The notes under the pieces: generated by a model
What the model saw: only the letters and a program-made list of their open reading frames with translations
Databases searched by the model: none
Told to the model about the DNA's origin: nothing
From: Spiroplasma sp. NBRC 100390
GTDB lineage: Bacteria > Bacillota_I > Bacilli_A > Mycoplasmatales > Mycoplasmataceae
Length of the DNA: 64,000 bases
NCBI RefSeq assembly: GCF_001886495.1
Contig: NZ_CP018022.1
Span: forward strand, 496,001 to 560,000
Direction of reading: 5' to 3'
Translations under genes and position numbers: made by a program
In this document: piece by piece, positions 55,500-64,000 of the stretch
How positions within the stretch are numbered: position 1 is the stretch's first letter
Layout: each line of letters opens with the position of its first letter

Positions 55500-55575
55500 T
55501 TTGTAAAGTACATGAACTTACAAAAAGATGGAAAGAATTGCCATGTTTTGACAAAAAAATAAATTAAATTATGAC
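55500..55575 (+). promoter_or_regulatory. Promoter of the PTS locus with upstream inverted repeat
   Basis: TTGACA (55548-55553) and TATGAC (55570-55575) with a 16-base spacer precede the IIA gene. An imperfect inverted repeat with TTTGTAA/TTACAAA arms (55500-55524) lies upstream and could bind an activator. The rest of 55258-55626 is AT-rich with only the two terminators. Confidence 0.45.
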
Positions 55576-55626
55576 ATATCAAAAATATGTTAAGTTGATT
55601 TAAGGTTTTAGAAAGGTTTGAAATTT

Positions 55627-56076
55627 ATGAAATTATTTGCAGACCATAAGATGGTTGCATATACCGACCAAATTGTTCAGAACTGAGAAGAGGGGGTTAA
55701 AGTTGCCTCGCAAATGTTAATTAATAATGGTTATGTTAATGAGGAATATATTAATAAAATTATTACTATTACAAATGAGCTTGGACAATATTATGTAATA
55801 GCACCCAAAATAGCACTATTGCATACTGCTCCCAATGAAAAAATGCGGCAAAATGCCATTAGTTTTACTTATTTTAAAAATCCAATTATTTTTAAACCAG
55901 AAGATCGTTATCATGTAAATTTTTGTTTAGCTTTAGTAGCAAAAGATAATTTTAGTCACATAAATATTCTACAAGCTGTTGCACAATTGTTTTCACAACA
56001 AGAATTCTTACACGAACTACAAACTTGTAATTCAAATAATGAACTGATGAAAGTACTGCAAAAATATGATAATTAG
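55627..56076 (+). CDS. PTS sugar transporter subunit IIA (ascorbate type, UlaC-like)
   Basis: A 149-residue phosphocarrier that accepts phosphate from HPr and passes it to IIB. The likely phospho-His is His66 in ALLHTAPNEKM, within the family pattern IxPHAxP. Residues 90-130 (YHVNFCLALVAKDNFSHINILQAVAQLF) match the mannitol/fructose-ascorbate IIA fold. AGAAAGG lies upstream. The IIC gene follows after 14 bases. Confidence 0.9.
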
Positions 56077-56090
56077 CAAGGAGGGATAAA

Positions 56091-57349
56091 ATGAATAATG
56101 TTTTATCTTTAAGTACAGGAGATTATGTTTTAAATTTTTTTAAAGAATTTATTGGAACTCCAGCAATATTGATTGGATTATTTGCGCTTGTTGGTTGTTT
56201 ATTACAACGAAAAAAATTTACTGAAACGATTACAGCAACAATTAAAACAACAATTGGATTTTTAATTATTGGTGGTGGTGCTGGTATTTTGGCAGGAGCA
56301 GTTGGCAAACTAGGAAATGCTTTTAATTTATTATTTGGGATTAATGGAATTATTGCTAATAATGATGTTATTCCGGGGTTATTCTTAAATGCATTACCAA
56401 GAATTGTTTTAGCTGGGTCATTAATTATGATTTGTGCAATGCTCTTAAATATCTTATTAGCCCGAATTACACAATATAAATATATTTATTTAACAGGTCA
56501 TGTTTTATTTTACTTATCAGTGATGTTTGCTGGTGTTTTAAATTTGGCGGGGTTAAAATTGCCATTGCGATTACAATGTTCTTCTTATACTTAATTATTT
56601 ACTTTACTGCTTGGGGTGCGAAAGGCTATGATGCCTTAGTTAATGCCAATGTCATTAGTGGTGGACAAGATGTTTTTGTGCAAGGACTATTACAATCATT
56701 TACTTTTGCCGCTGGAGTTGAAGTATTACTAATTGGAGTTAGAATGTTTATTGCTGAAATTGTTCCTTCTTTTAAAGGAATCTCACAGAAATTAGTTCCT
56801 AATGCCAAAGCAGTGTTGGATTGTCCAACAATGTTTCCTTATGCGCAAAATGCTGTCTTAATTGGCTTTATTTCATCATTTATTGGTGGAATTGTCGGGA
56901 TGATAATTACGATTGGGATTGTTCACAGTATTGGGATTCAAGATCAAAGTATTATTGGTTGGGCGATTGTAATTCCAAGTATCATTCCCCATTTTTTTGT
57001 GGGAGCAACCGCGGAAGTTTTTGGTAATGCCCATGGTGGGATTTTAGGTGCTATTTTTGGACCATTCATTAATGGTATTTTAATGAGTTTTATTCCATTC
57101 TTATTCTTTGGACTAAAATATATGCAAACATTAACAAATTCTATTGGTAGTTTAAATGTTTTAACATGAGGAGACAGTGATTTCTTATTAGGATTGCCAA
57201 TTGCGGCGTTAGGACAATTAGTTGGACGAAAAATTAGTTTATGATTGTTACCATTAATTGCTGTTCTGCTTTGGATATTATTTCCAATTATTAATTTAGT
57301 TACTTTTTTATCTCGTAAAAAAATAACATTAACAAAAGTTTATCTGTAA
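56091..57349 (+). pseudogene. PTS IIC (UlaA/SgaT-like), frameshifted at a G4 tract
   Basis: The 5' part (from ATG 56091) and the 3' part (to TAA 57347-57349) both match the ascorbate-type IIC protein. For example IKTTIGFLIIGGGAGIL, INGIIANND and YIYLTGHVLF come before the break, and GVRMFIAEIVPSFKGISQKLVPNAKAVLDCP after it. They are in different frames that cross at GGGG (56549-56552): one more G would give LAGVKIAIAITMFF and join them. As read, translation stops at 56592-56594 after about 167 residues. AAGGAGGG precedes the ATG. It is either a real decay or a one-base sequence error. Confidence 0.85.
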
Positions 57350-57708
57350 TAAAAATCAACGAAGAAACAACAGAAAGCATTCCAAATGGTTTGTTATTTT
57401 TAAATAAAACAGTTAATGTGTCAGAACGAAATAAACTTGTTGCTGTTTGTGGGCAAGGTTTAGGTTCATCGCTTTTAATTGAAATAAATATTAAAAATAT
57501 TATTGAAGAATTAAAATTGGACAATATTGAAGTTAATCATACAAATGTTAATTCTTTTGATTCAAATGATCAAAAAATTCTTGCTGTTATTTGTGGTTCA
57601 GATTTAGTTGATTCCGTTCATTATGAACCTAAAATTGTTTTAGATAATTTATTGAATAAAGATGAATTAAAATCTAAGTTAATTAAATTTTTGGAAGATT
57701 ATGAATAG
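57319..57708 (+). pseudogene. PTS IIB domain (UlaB-like), probably the C-terminal part of a fused IICB
   Basis: The frame encodes LVAVCGQGLGSSLLIEINIKNII, with the phospho-Cys loop of SgaB/UlaB, and continues to the end of a normal IIB domain. It has no ATG and no ribosome site before the domain. The frame is open upstream to 57319, just after the A7 run at 57317-57323 in the IIC gene. One more A there would fuse IIC to IIB in a single IICB protein, an arrangement I recall from spiroplasmas. As read, it is either translated from a weak TTG/GTG (57391 or 57418) or not at all. Confidence 0.75.
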
Positions 57709-58369
57709 AAAGTTTTTATTAACACCTTCAATCTATTGTGCAGATACAGCTAATCTTCAAACAGAAATTAAAAAATTGCAAACTGTTGGGATTAATTGAA
57801 TTCATTTTGATGTTATGGATGGTATTTTTGTGCAAAATTATGCTTTAGGACCAAAAATACTTAGTGATATTAAAAAACATTATTCAAATTTAACGATTGA
57901 TGTTCATCTTATGGGTATTAATTTAGTTAATAAAATTTCTTTGTTTGTGGAAGCTGATTATATTACTTTTCATTGAAAAAGTGTTAAAAATAAACAAGAA
58001 GCTAATGAATTAATTACTATTATTAAGCAACAACAAAACAAAGTAGGGATTGCCTTAGATTTACAAAATGATATTTTTGAAATTAATGATTTGTTACCAA
58101 TAATTGATTTAATTACCATAATGGCAATCAAGCCGGGTTTTACTGGTCAGAGGTTTGAACCAATAACATGAAAAAAGATTAGTAAAATTAAAATGTTAAA
58201 ACAACAACATCCGCATTTATTATTTCAAATCGATGGGGGAGTACGATGAAATAATATTCAGCAACTAATTCTAAATGATGTTGATTTAATTGTTGTAGGT
58301 TCTTTATTATTTGATGAAGAAGAATATCAAACTGTTATTAATAAAATTAATAAATTAAAACTTTTGTAA
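57701..58369 (+). CDS. Ribulose-phosphate 3-epimerase family protein
   Basis: A 222-residue TIM-barrel enzyme that interconverts ribulose-5-phosphate and xylulose-5-phosphate, or a related ketopentose phosphate. Motifs are LTPSIYCADTANLQTEI, WIHFDVMDGIFVQN, LTIDVHLMG, a general IMAIKPGFTGQRF phosphate-binding loop and FQIDGGV with the catalytic Asp, then VVGSLLF. The ATG overlaps the end of the IIB frame by 8 bases, so it is translationally coupled. Its place in an ascorbate-type PTS locus suggests it processes the pentose phosphate made from the imported sugar. Confidence 0.93.
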
Positions 58370-58397
58370 AATAGGATTAATATTAATCCTATTTTTT
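58368..58397 (+). terminator. Terminator of the PTS locus
   Basis: AAAATAGGATTA pairs with TAATCCTATTTT around a 4-base loop and ends in T residues at the stop codon of the epimerase gene. Confidence 0.93.
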
Positions 58398-58440
58398 AAT
58401 CTAAAACTTAAAGATGGGATGAAGTCTAAATAAAAGAAGT

Positions 58441-58490
58441 GGTTAATAACGACAATGATGATCATTAAAATAAGCCTTTTAAACAGACTG
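58441..58490 (-). pseudogene. Possible remnant of the 21607-type membrane protein gene
   Basis: On the minus strand this stretch reads AYFNDHHCRY and then a stop, close to AAYFNDHRRRY in the gene at 21607-22077, and about 25 bases are similar at the nucleotide level. The flanks have no long frame. Likely a degraded fragment; short, so uncertain. Confidence 0.3.
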
Positions 58491-58622
58491 ACCAATATTA
58501 TTAATTAGTAATCATACTATAAGGTTTTTTCATTAGTATGGTTTTTACAATTTACTTTTTCTAAAAAAAGAGTAAAATATATTTTGTATTTATCAAATTA
58601 GATAGAAAAATATATGAGGACT

Positions 58623-59126
58623 ATGATGCTACAGCAATTAAAGAAATCAATTATATTAGCAGATATTTTAAGTTTTATCTTTGGATTCTTAGGTGTTACT
58701 TTTGGAATATTAAGTGTTTTAGCGTTGGAAACATTTTGAAGTATGGATAGTACTGTTCGTGATCGTCAGTCATTCGCTTTAACTGCCACAACAATTTGTT
58801 GTGATATTTTAAGTGTTTCAAGTGCAATGTTTGCTTATTATTATGGGGTAAAATTATATAAAAGGACCAAAAATGAAGATCGTGATGATAAACCAGAAGT
58901 ATTAAAATGTGAGCGTTATTCGTTTTATTGCGATTTTTGAAGTTTTATGTTTGGGATTGTTGGATTAATTTTTGGGATTACTAGTTTTATAACATTATTT
59001 CCAAGTTGTTTAAATGAATATACATCATGATGAGCAACAATAACTTCCGTTTGTTTTGATAGTGTTTCATGTGCTTTTGTTGGTGTGGCAATGGGCTATT
59101 TTCGTAAAGGAATTAAATTGACATAA
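58623..59126 (+). CDS. Small membrane protein, unknown function
   Basis: A 167-residue protein with four hydrophobic segments (about 12-38, 50-72, 102-122 and 130-155) in two similar halves, each followed by a short basic loop. Two adjacent ATGs (58623, 58626) follow ATGAGG. No family recognised. A stand-alone gene before the 59245 operon. Confidence 0.78.
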
Positions 59127-59244
59127 TTTTATTTTCGAAACTACTTTCTTTTGATAATTATTTGGTTATAATTATGATAACTAAATTTAATGGGTCTATT
59201 TTATTTTTAAAAAATAATTATATAAAATGAGAAGGAAAAGTAAA

Positions 59245-60165
59245 ATGTTAAGTAATCTTTCAAAGAAAATAAAATTTATCTGACTAGGAATTTTAACTGG
59301 AATTCTTAGCATTTTTTTAATATTAGGAATTGGTTTAACAGTTCCAGGAATGGGATTAGAATCTTTAAAATTTATTAATAGTTTAAAAACACAAATTCAA
59401 CGTGCCTTTCCCCAAGGAAAGTTTGTTATAAATAGTAAAATTCAAATTTATAATACACTTGTTAATACCGTTTTAAAATCATCTTATGAAGCGGATATTT
59501 TATCGTCGTTAAATTTTTATGAAAATTCAAACCAAAATGAAGCAATTAAAAAAGAGTATTTAGCTTTTGCTGATAATTGATTTAATAATCAGTGGGGAAC
59601 AACAATCAATAATCGAGAAAATATTGACTTATATGATGTTGGACTTGATTTAATTGAATTTGATAAGAGTGTAGCTGTTAAGTTTCATTCTTATGGTTAT
59701 GTTAATACAGGAATTCAGTGAATGTTTAAAAGCGGAGGAATTAACCAAATGTTTAGTTCTGCTTTACAACACCACGCGCTTGTTCAACAAACAATTAATA
59801 ATCAAAATAATTATAATCAAATGATTGATAGTACGGGACCTGATATTAATGGTCTAGTTGTTCATAAATCAATTGGAACATATCTTGTTAATAATAAAGT
59901 GTGATTTTTAAATATGCAATTAAAAAATTTAGCATATGGAATGACAGCACTGGGAGGTGATACTATTTTTGTTAATACTGCATTAACAGAAAAAGATATT
60001 ATTGCTCCGATTACGGTTAATGATTTGTATCATCCAAATTTTGTTAGTGCTTTAGATACAACAAGAACCGGAACTGTTTTTATTTTAATGTGACCATTTT
60101 TACTAGCTGCAATATTACCAGTACTTGTGATTATCATTATTAAATTAAAAAAGGAGAAAATATAA
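59245..60165 (+). CDS. Bitopic membrane protein, unknown function
   Basis: A 306-residue protein with a transmembrane helix near residues 10-33, an extracellular domain of about 240 residues, and a second helix near 278-300 before a basic end. GAAGGAAAAG precedes the ATG. The stop at 60163-60165 is directly followed by the ATG of the lipase gene, so the two are cotranscribed and perhaps work together at the cell surface. Confidence 0.8.
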
Positions 60166-61281
60166 ATGAAAAAAATTTTTACATTGTTAACTGTTTTTAC
60201 TTTAACAACAGTCAGTACAGTTACCGTAATTAGTTGTACAATTGTCCAAGATCGTCATCTTGATCCAGATGATGCATTATTATTGATTGGCAAAAATATT
60301 GATACATCCAAAGCGGTTGATGATGCAGAAAATAATTTACAATTTACAAATTATTATGTTTTAGGAGATAGTTTGAGTGATTCTCATGGCATTGAAAAAC
60401 TGGTAAAAAACAACTTTAATGTTGATTTTAAACTAGGAACAGATGATGAAACCAACTTGGAGGATTATCAATATGGTAGTTTTAGCAATGGTAAAACTGC
60501 TGCTGTTTTACTAAATGATAAATTAGGTTTTAAAAACATTACACCAGGAATTCCTAATAATAATAGTTCTATCTTTGGTCGTAATTATGCGATTGGTGGA
60601 GCTACTGCGGCTGATGTTGGTGGAGCAGGAGGCATATTATTAAATAAAGTTACGATTGAAAAACAGGCTCAAGCTCTAGTTAGTCAACATAAATTACGTG
60701 GAACTGACTTAGTTTTTATGGAAATTGGTGGGAATGATTTATTTCAATTAGTTGATACTACTGATCCCCAAACAGAGTTAGCATTAATGGAACAAAGTGT
60801 TGAACGAGTTCAAGAAGCCTTATTTACTTTATTAAATAATGGGATTCGAAAAATTATTTTTTCTGATGCGCCAAACGTTAGTTTAGTACCACGATATGTT
60901 AATAGTGCTCCTAAACTAAAACAACGGGCAAATGATCTTTCAACAGAATTTCATTTCCGGGTTAAGAATGTGATTGAAGTAGCTAATCGCTATTATGATC
61001 ATGCTGTTCGTGAATGAGGATTTTATGATAATTTACCAGTTTTAATGGAAGAATTTAAAGCTAAGCAGGCACAAGCAGAACTTAAGGTTAATTTTAATAC
61101 CTTAGATATGGATTTTATGAATATTTTAGCAACAGGTCTTTTGAATGCGAAACGAAATGTTAATATCCCCGCGGATGCAAATATTAATAATTATTTCTTT
61201 TTTGATGATGTTCATCCAACTCGTGAAGTTCACCAGTTAGCAATGGAACATTATTATGCGATGGTAAAGGTGTGAACATAA
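60166..61281 (+). CDS. GDSL-type lipase/esterase lipoprotein
   Basis: A 371-residue lipoprotein (VISC lipobox, Cys24) of the SGNH/GDSL hydrolase family, found also in plant lipases and bacterial phospholipase-like autotransporters. Block I YVLGDSLSDS carries the nucleophile Ser69. Block II GRNYAIGGATAADV holds the oxyanion Gly, block III MEIGGNDLF the Asn, and block V FDDVHPTREVHQLA the Asp-His. All catalytic residues are present. It could release fatty acids from host lipids. AAGGAG upstream lies in the end of the previous gene; the next lipoprotein starts 1 base after its stop. Confidence 0.93.
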
Positions 61282-61282
61282 G

Positions 61283-63259
61283 ATGAAGAAGTTATTAGCA
61301 TATTTAGGGACCATTTCGTTATTAACAACTTCAACGGTGCCAGTTGTTGCTTGTACAAATGATGAAATTATTAATTCAAATGTTTATCATTCACAAACTA
61401 GTTTGTTAGCTTTAAATAGTCAAATTGCTAAAGTTGCTTATATTAGTAATGAAAATAAGTATGATCTTAATTACTTAATGAATAATTTTGTTCAACCAAT
61501 GTATTTAAAAGATTTACCACAACAACCTGATGAAATTGAAAATCTCCATGACTATAATCGTTATGCTGAATTGTTTAACCGTTATTATGATGAAAGTTAT
61601 TTAAAAAATGATTTAACAACTAACTTAGTTTTAACAAATACTGTTAAACCTGAGAGTGCAAATAGCACAATCAATCAAATTGCATCATTGGGATCAACAG
61701 TTTTAGATATGATTGCGAAACAAGGTTTAGCGGGGGTTTTATCATTAGTTGTTGATGGAAACTTATTGTCAGAGTTTTTATCACCAACAATCTTAAGATT
61801 TGCAAATGATTTATTAAATCAAAATACGTTACTTGCCTTTCGTGATGCTTTCGATGATTCAATTTATAAAAATATGAATTATCAAGAGGTTTTAACTTCA
61901 GGGGTGATTGGTCTTATTAATGCTGTTAATGAATTAACCGGTCAAAAAGATCGATTTGATTATAAAGATAAAGAAAATCTGCAAGCAGATGCTACAAATT
62001 ATCTTGATGCGTTAAATCAATTTGGAACAACAATTGTTGATGTAATGAATTGTAAAATTGGTTTTAAATTTAATATATTTAATAATTTAACAGCAATTAG
62101 TGAAGTTATTCGGTTTGTTCGGATTGTCTTAACTTATCTTGATCAATTTGATTCAGCAAAAAGTCCAACTTGAGCAGAAATCAATACTGTTCGAACAACA
62201 ACTTATAAGTTAAATTCAAAAATTGATTTTAAAAAAATTCTTAATGATTTATTAGTTAGATTAACTAGTACTAATGGTGAAGGATTACGTAGTTTAATTG
62301 CAATTTTATTTCAAAGTTCTGAACATCATCAGATTAAATCAAATCCTTTCGCTAATCTTGGTTTTTTATCAAAGGAAGATTTGACTCCATCGGGACTATC
62401 AGCAATTGGAAAAGTTTTAATTAATAAATATATGCCGCTTGAAATACTTGGTTCTATTAAAGTTTATCTTGGTAATGTCGTATGAGATTTGATCAATACT
62501 ATTTCAGCAAAAGAAACGTTAGATGATATGGTGGCGTTTTTAAACAATAAGTTAATAGCCGACAATCTTCCAGAGAGTATTAAACCAGTGATTGACAAAA
62601 TCAAAACTGATCCTGTTGTAATTAAAGATTTATTTACAGCATTATATCAAGGTGACATTTTAGGTGATATTTTCAAAATGTTATTACCAGATTCACCGTT
62701 AACTAATGTTAAAAACTTAAAAGCAATGTTAAATGACCCGTTGCAAAACTGAATGCCAGCAAATCAGTTTACAAATATTATTGGCGAAAAAAGTATAGTT
62801 GAGGTTGTGACAGATTTAAATCAAACAATTACCACACCAACCTTTATTAATGCTCAAGATGTTTATCAGCTATTTGATAGTTTTTTAACCCCAACAACCA
62901 ATAATTCCTATCTCTTAAAAGATGCCTTGTTAAATCCAGATGAGTTTTTTGCCATTTTAGGATTTAAGAACAACGTAATTGTTGATAAAACACCATTATC
63001 TTATTTAAAAGGTATTTTAGAAAACATTATGGGAATTAAAGAAGCATTTAAAGTAATAAATAAATATATTGATGATTTTAATGTTAATCAACAAAAATTA
63101 GCAGCAATAATCCAACAAACATTTGATGCTTTACAAGTAGGGGTATTATCACAAACAGTTGACAATGTTTTTGAATATGAAATTAATAATAAGATTATTA
63201 AGATTGTTGTTAAATTGCAACATGATAAGTATCTTATCAATGAAATTACAATGAATTAA
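61283..63259 (+). CDS. MOLPALP-like lipoprotein
   Basis: A 658-residue lipoprotein with a VVAC lipobox (Cys24). The N-terminal region, LLALNSQIAKVAYISNENKYDLNYLMNNFVQPMYLKDLP, resembles the mollicute MOLPALP lipoprotein family, whose function is unknown. The remainder is rich in Leu, Asn and Ile, with several repeated helix-like blocks. It starts one base after the GDSL lipase stop, so the two are likely one transcript. Family call from memory, moderate. Confidence 0.8.
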
Positions 63260-63267
63260 AACATTTA

Positions 63268-63303
63268 AAAAGTTATTCTTTAAAGGAAAAGAATAACTTT
63301 TTT
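63268..63303 (+). terminator. Terminator of the lipase-lipoprotein operon
   Basis: AAAAAGTTATTCTTT pairs with the AAAAGAATAACTTTTT arm around a short loop and is followed by T residues. Confidence 0.9.
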
Positions 63304-63314
63304 ATTGAATTTGG

Positions 63315-63320
63315 TATAAT
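63315..63320 (+). promoter_or_regulatory. -10 box (TATAAT) for yqeG
   Basis: TATAAT with an upstream TTGG (extended -10 type) lies 31 bases before the yqeG ATG. Confidence 0.6.
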
Positions 63321-63350
63321 GATAAAAGAAAGAAGTGAGGGTTTTTAATA

Positions 63351-63947
63351 ATGGCTAAAAAAATTTTTGGAAAAAAAAAGAATCGTAACTTATTATTAAA
63401 TTATTTTAAACCGTCAATTTATGTTCAAAATGTTAATAAGATTAATCTTGAATCATTAAAAAAACATGGGATTAAAGTTTTTATTTGTGATTTGGATAAC
63501 ACCTTAACACCATTTTATCGTGGTATTCCAAATGCAGATAATTTAAATTTAATTCAAAAGGTACAAGACTTGGGAATGACATTTGTGCTAGTTTCAAATA
63601 ATGCCCGTAAACGAGTAGAACGATTTGCGTTAAAAGCAGGAATTGAACATTATTATTGGAATGCTAAAAAACCATTATTAAAATATTTTCGAATTATTTC
63701 ACGACAATTTAATGTTAATCCTCACGAAATGATTATGGTTGGTGATCAGTTAATTACTGATGTTTTGTTTGCAAACCGTGCGCATATGGAAAGTATTTTG
63801 GTTGTTCCTGTAACTGGTGTTGATGAGTCAAATCGCTTTATTCGTTTATTAGAAAGTTTAGTTTACAAACGATTAGCACAAAAAAACATTTTACATAAAG
63901 GATTCTTTGATGAAGGAGAATATGGGTTAGATTATGATATCTTATAA
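63351..63947 (+). CDS. YqeG family HAD-IIIA phosphatase
   Basis: A 198-residue HAD-superfamily protein. Motif I is ICDLDNTL with Asp47 (nucleophile) and Asp49; motif II is LVSNNA; the Lys and the MVGDQLITDV motif IV are also present. The family hydrolyses phosphate esters; the real substrate is unsettled. In Firmicutes yqeG precedes the GTPase gene yqeH, as here, which links it to ribosome assembly. AGAAGTGAGGG lies upstream. Confidence 0.93.
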   Translation: MAKKIFGKKKNRNLLLNYFKPSIYVQNVNKINLESLKKHGIKVFICDLDNTLTPFYRGIPNADNLNLIQKVQDLGMTFVLVSNNARKRVERFALKAGIEHYYWNAKKPLLKYFRIISRQFNVNPHEMIMVGDQLITDVLFANRAHMESILVVPVTGVDESNRFIRLLESLVYKRLAQKNILHKGFFDEGEYGLDYDIL

Positions 63948-64000
63948 GAAATGTCAGGGTTGTGGTGCTATTTTGCAAAATACTAAGCAAGGACAAATTG
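63934..64000 (+). CDS. yqeH: YqeH-type ribosome assembly GTPase, 3' end missing
   Basis: The ATG at 63934 lies inside the end of yqeG (14-base overlap). The first 22 residues include KKCQGCGAILQNT, the N-terminal zinc-finger CxGCGAxLQ of YqeH, which acts in 30S subunit assembly. The rest of the gene is outside the window. Confidence 0.85.
   Translation, partial: MISYKKCQGCGAILQNTKQGQI

Overview
The window is a piece of a Spiroplasma chromosome (Mollicutes). The DNA is very AT-rich. Almost every long gene reads through internal TGA codons, so TGA means Trp (genetic code 4). Lipoprotein signal peptides with an (S/A)C lipobox are common. A 512-codon gene encodes the fibril protein Fib, the cytoskeletal hallmark of the fib-carrying spiroplasmas. 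I saw no tRNA, rRNA, CRISPR array, intact insertion sequence or prophage. All coordinates below use code 4, so several genes are longer than a standard-code reading would show, and three (21607-22077, 43213-43362, 54223-55257) are easily missed.

Layout. 1-1348: tail of a large, probably secreted protein. 1470-6682: a deoxynucleoside salvage and sugar-phosphate operon (deoD, deoxynucleoside kinase, transketolase, KDPG-aldolase family, nucleoside deoxyribosyltransferase). It is preceded by a palindromic operator candidate on its promoter and by a cobalamin-type riboswitch. 6962-18148: membrane and transport genes: two small membrane proteins, a 1366-residue FtsX/MacB-like permease, a lipoprotein, a single-pass protein with an Asp/Gln-rich stalk, and an ABC-2 permease with its ATPase. 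18271-21536: threonine dehydratase, RidA and a TauE/SafE-like exporter. 22282-31312: oppBCDFA peptide importer plus a lipoprotein. 31479-36937: efp, an Asp23-like gene, a DUF1600-type protein, an APC permease, udk and greA.

37028-37525 holds two tandem small genes whose products share a 15-residue double-glycine leader, a plausible two-peptide bacteriocin or peptide signal, just upstream of fib (37784-39322). 39427-44504 holds YitT, a membrane protein, endonuclease IV, a dual-specificity phosphatase, a 49-residue protein with 13 cysteines, and ispG. 44505-45351 is rich in regulatory RNA: repeated hairpins, an unassigned structured RNA, and a complete guanine-type purine riboswitch in front of a BMP/PnrA-like nucleoside-binding lipoprotein. 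46926-55257 carries surface proteins: a HEXXH metallopeptidase broken at a G6 tract, a GH123/DUF4091-like lipoprotein, a protein with spiralin-like repeats, and an acyltransferase. 55627-58369 is an ascorbate-type PTS locus (IIA, a frameshifted IICB, ribulose-phosphate 3-epimerase). 58623-63259 holds two membrane proteins, a GDSL lipase lipoprotein and a MOLPALP-like lipoprotein. 63351-64000 begins yqeG-yqeH.

How the parts fit. The organism imports peptides, nucleosides, amino acids and sugars and salvages rather than synthesises. Two riboswitches bear on nucleoside economy: one before the deoxynucleoside salvage operon, one before a nucleoside-binding lipoprotein. The most novel leads are the cobalamin-type switch on a salvage operon, the double-glycine peptide pair next to fib, the unassigned structured RNA, and the homopolymer-tract frameshifts in surface and transport genes.
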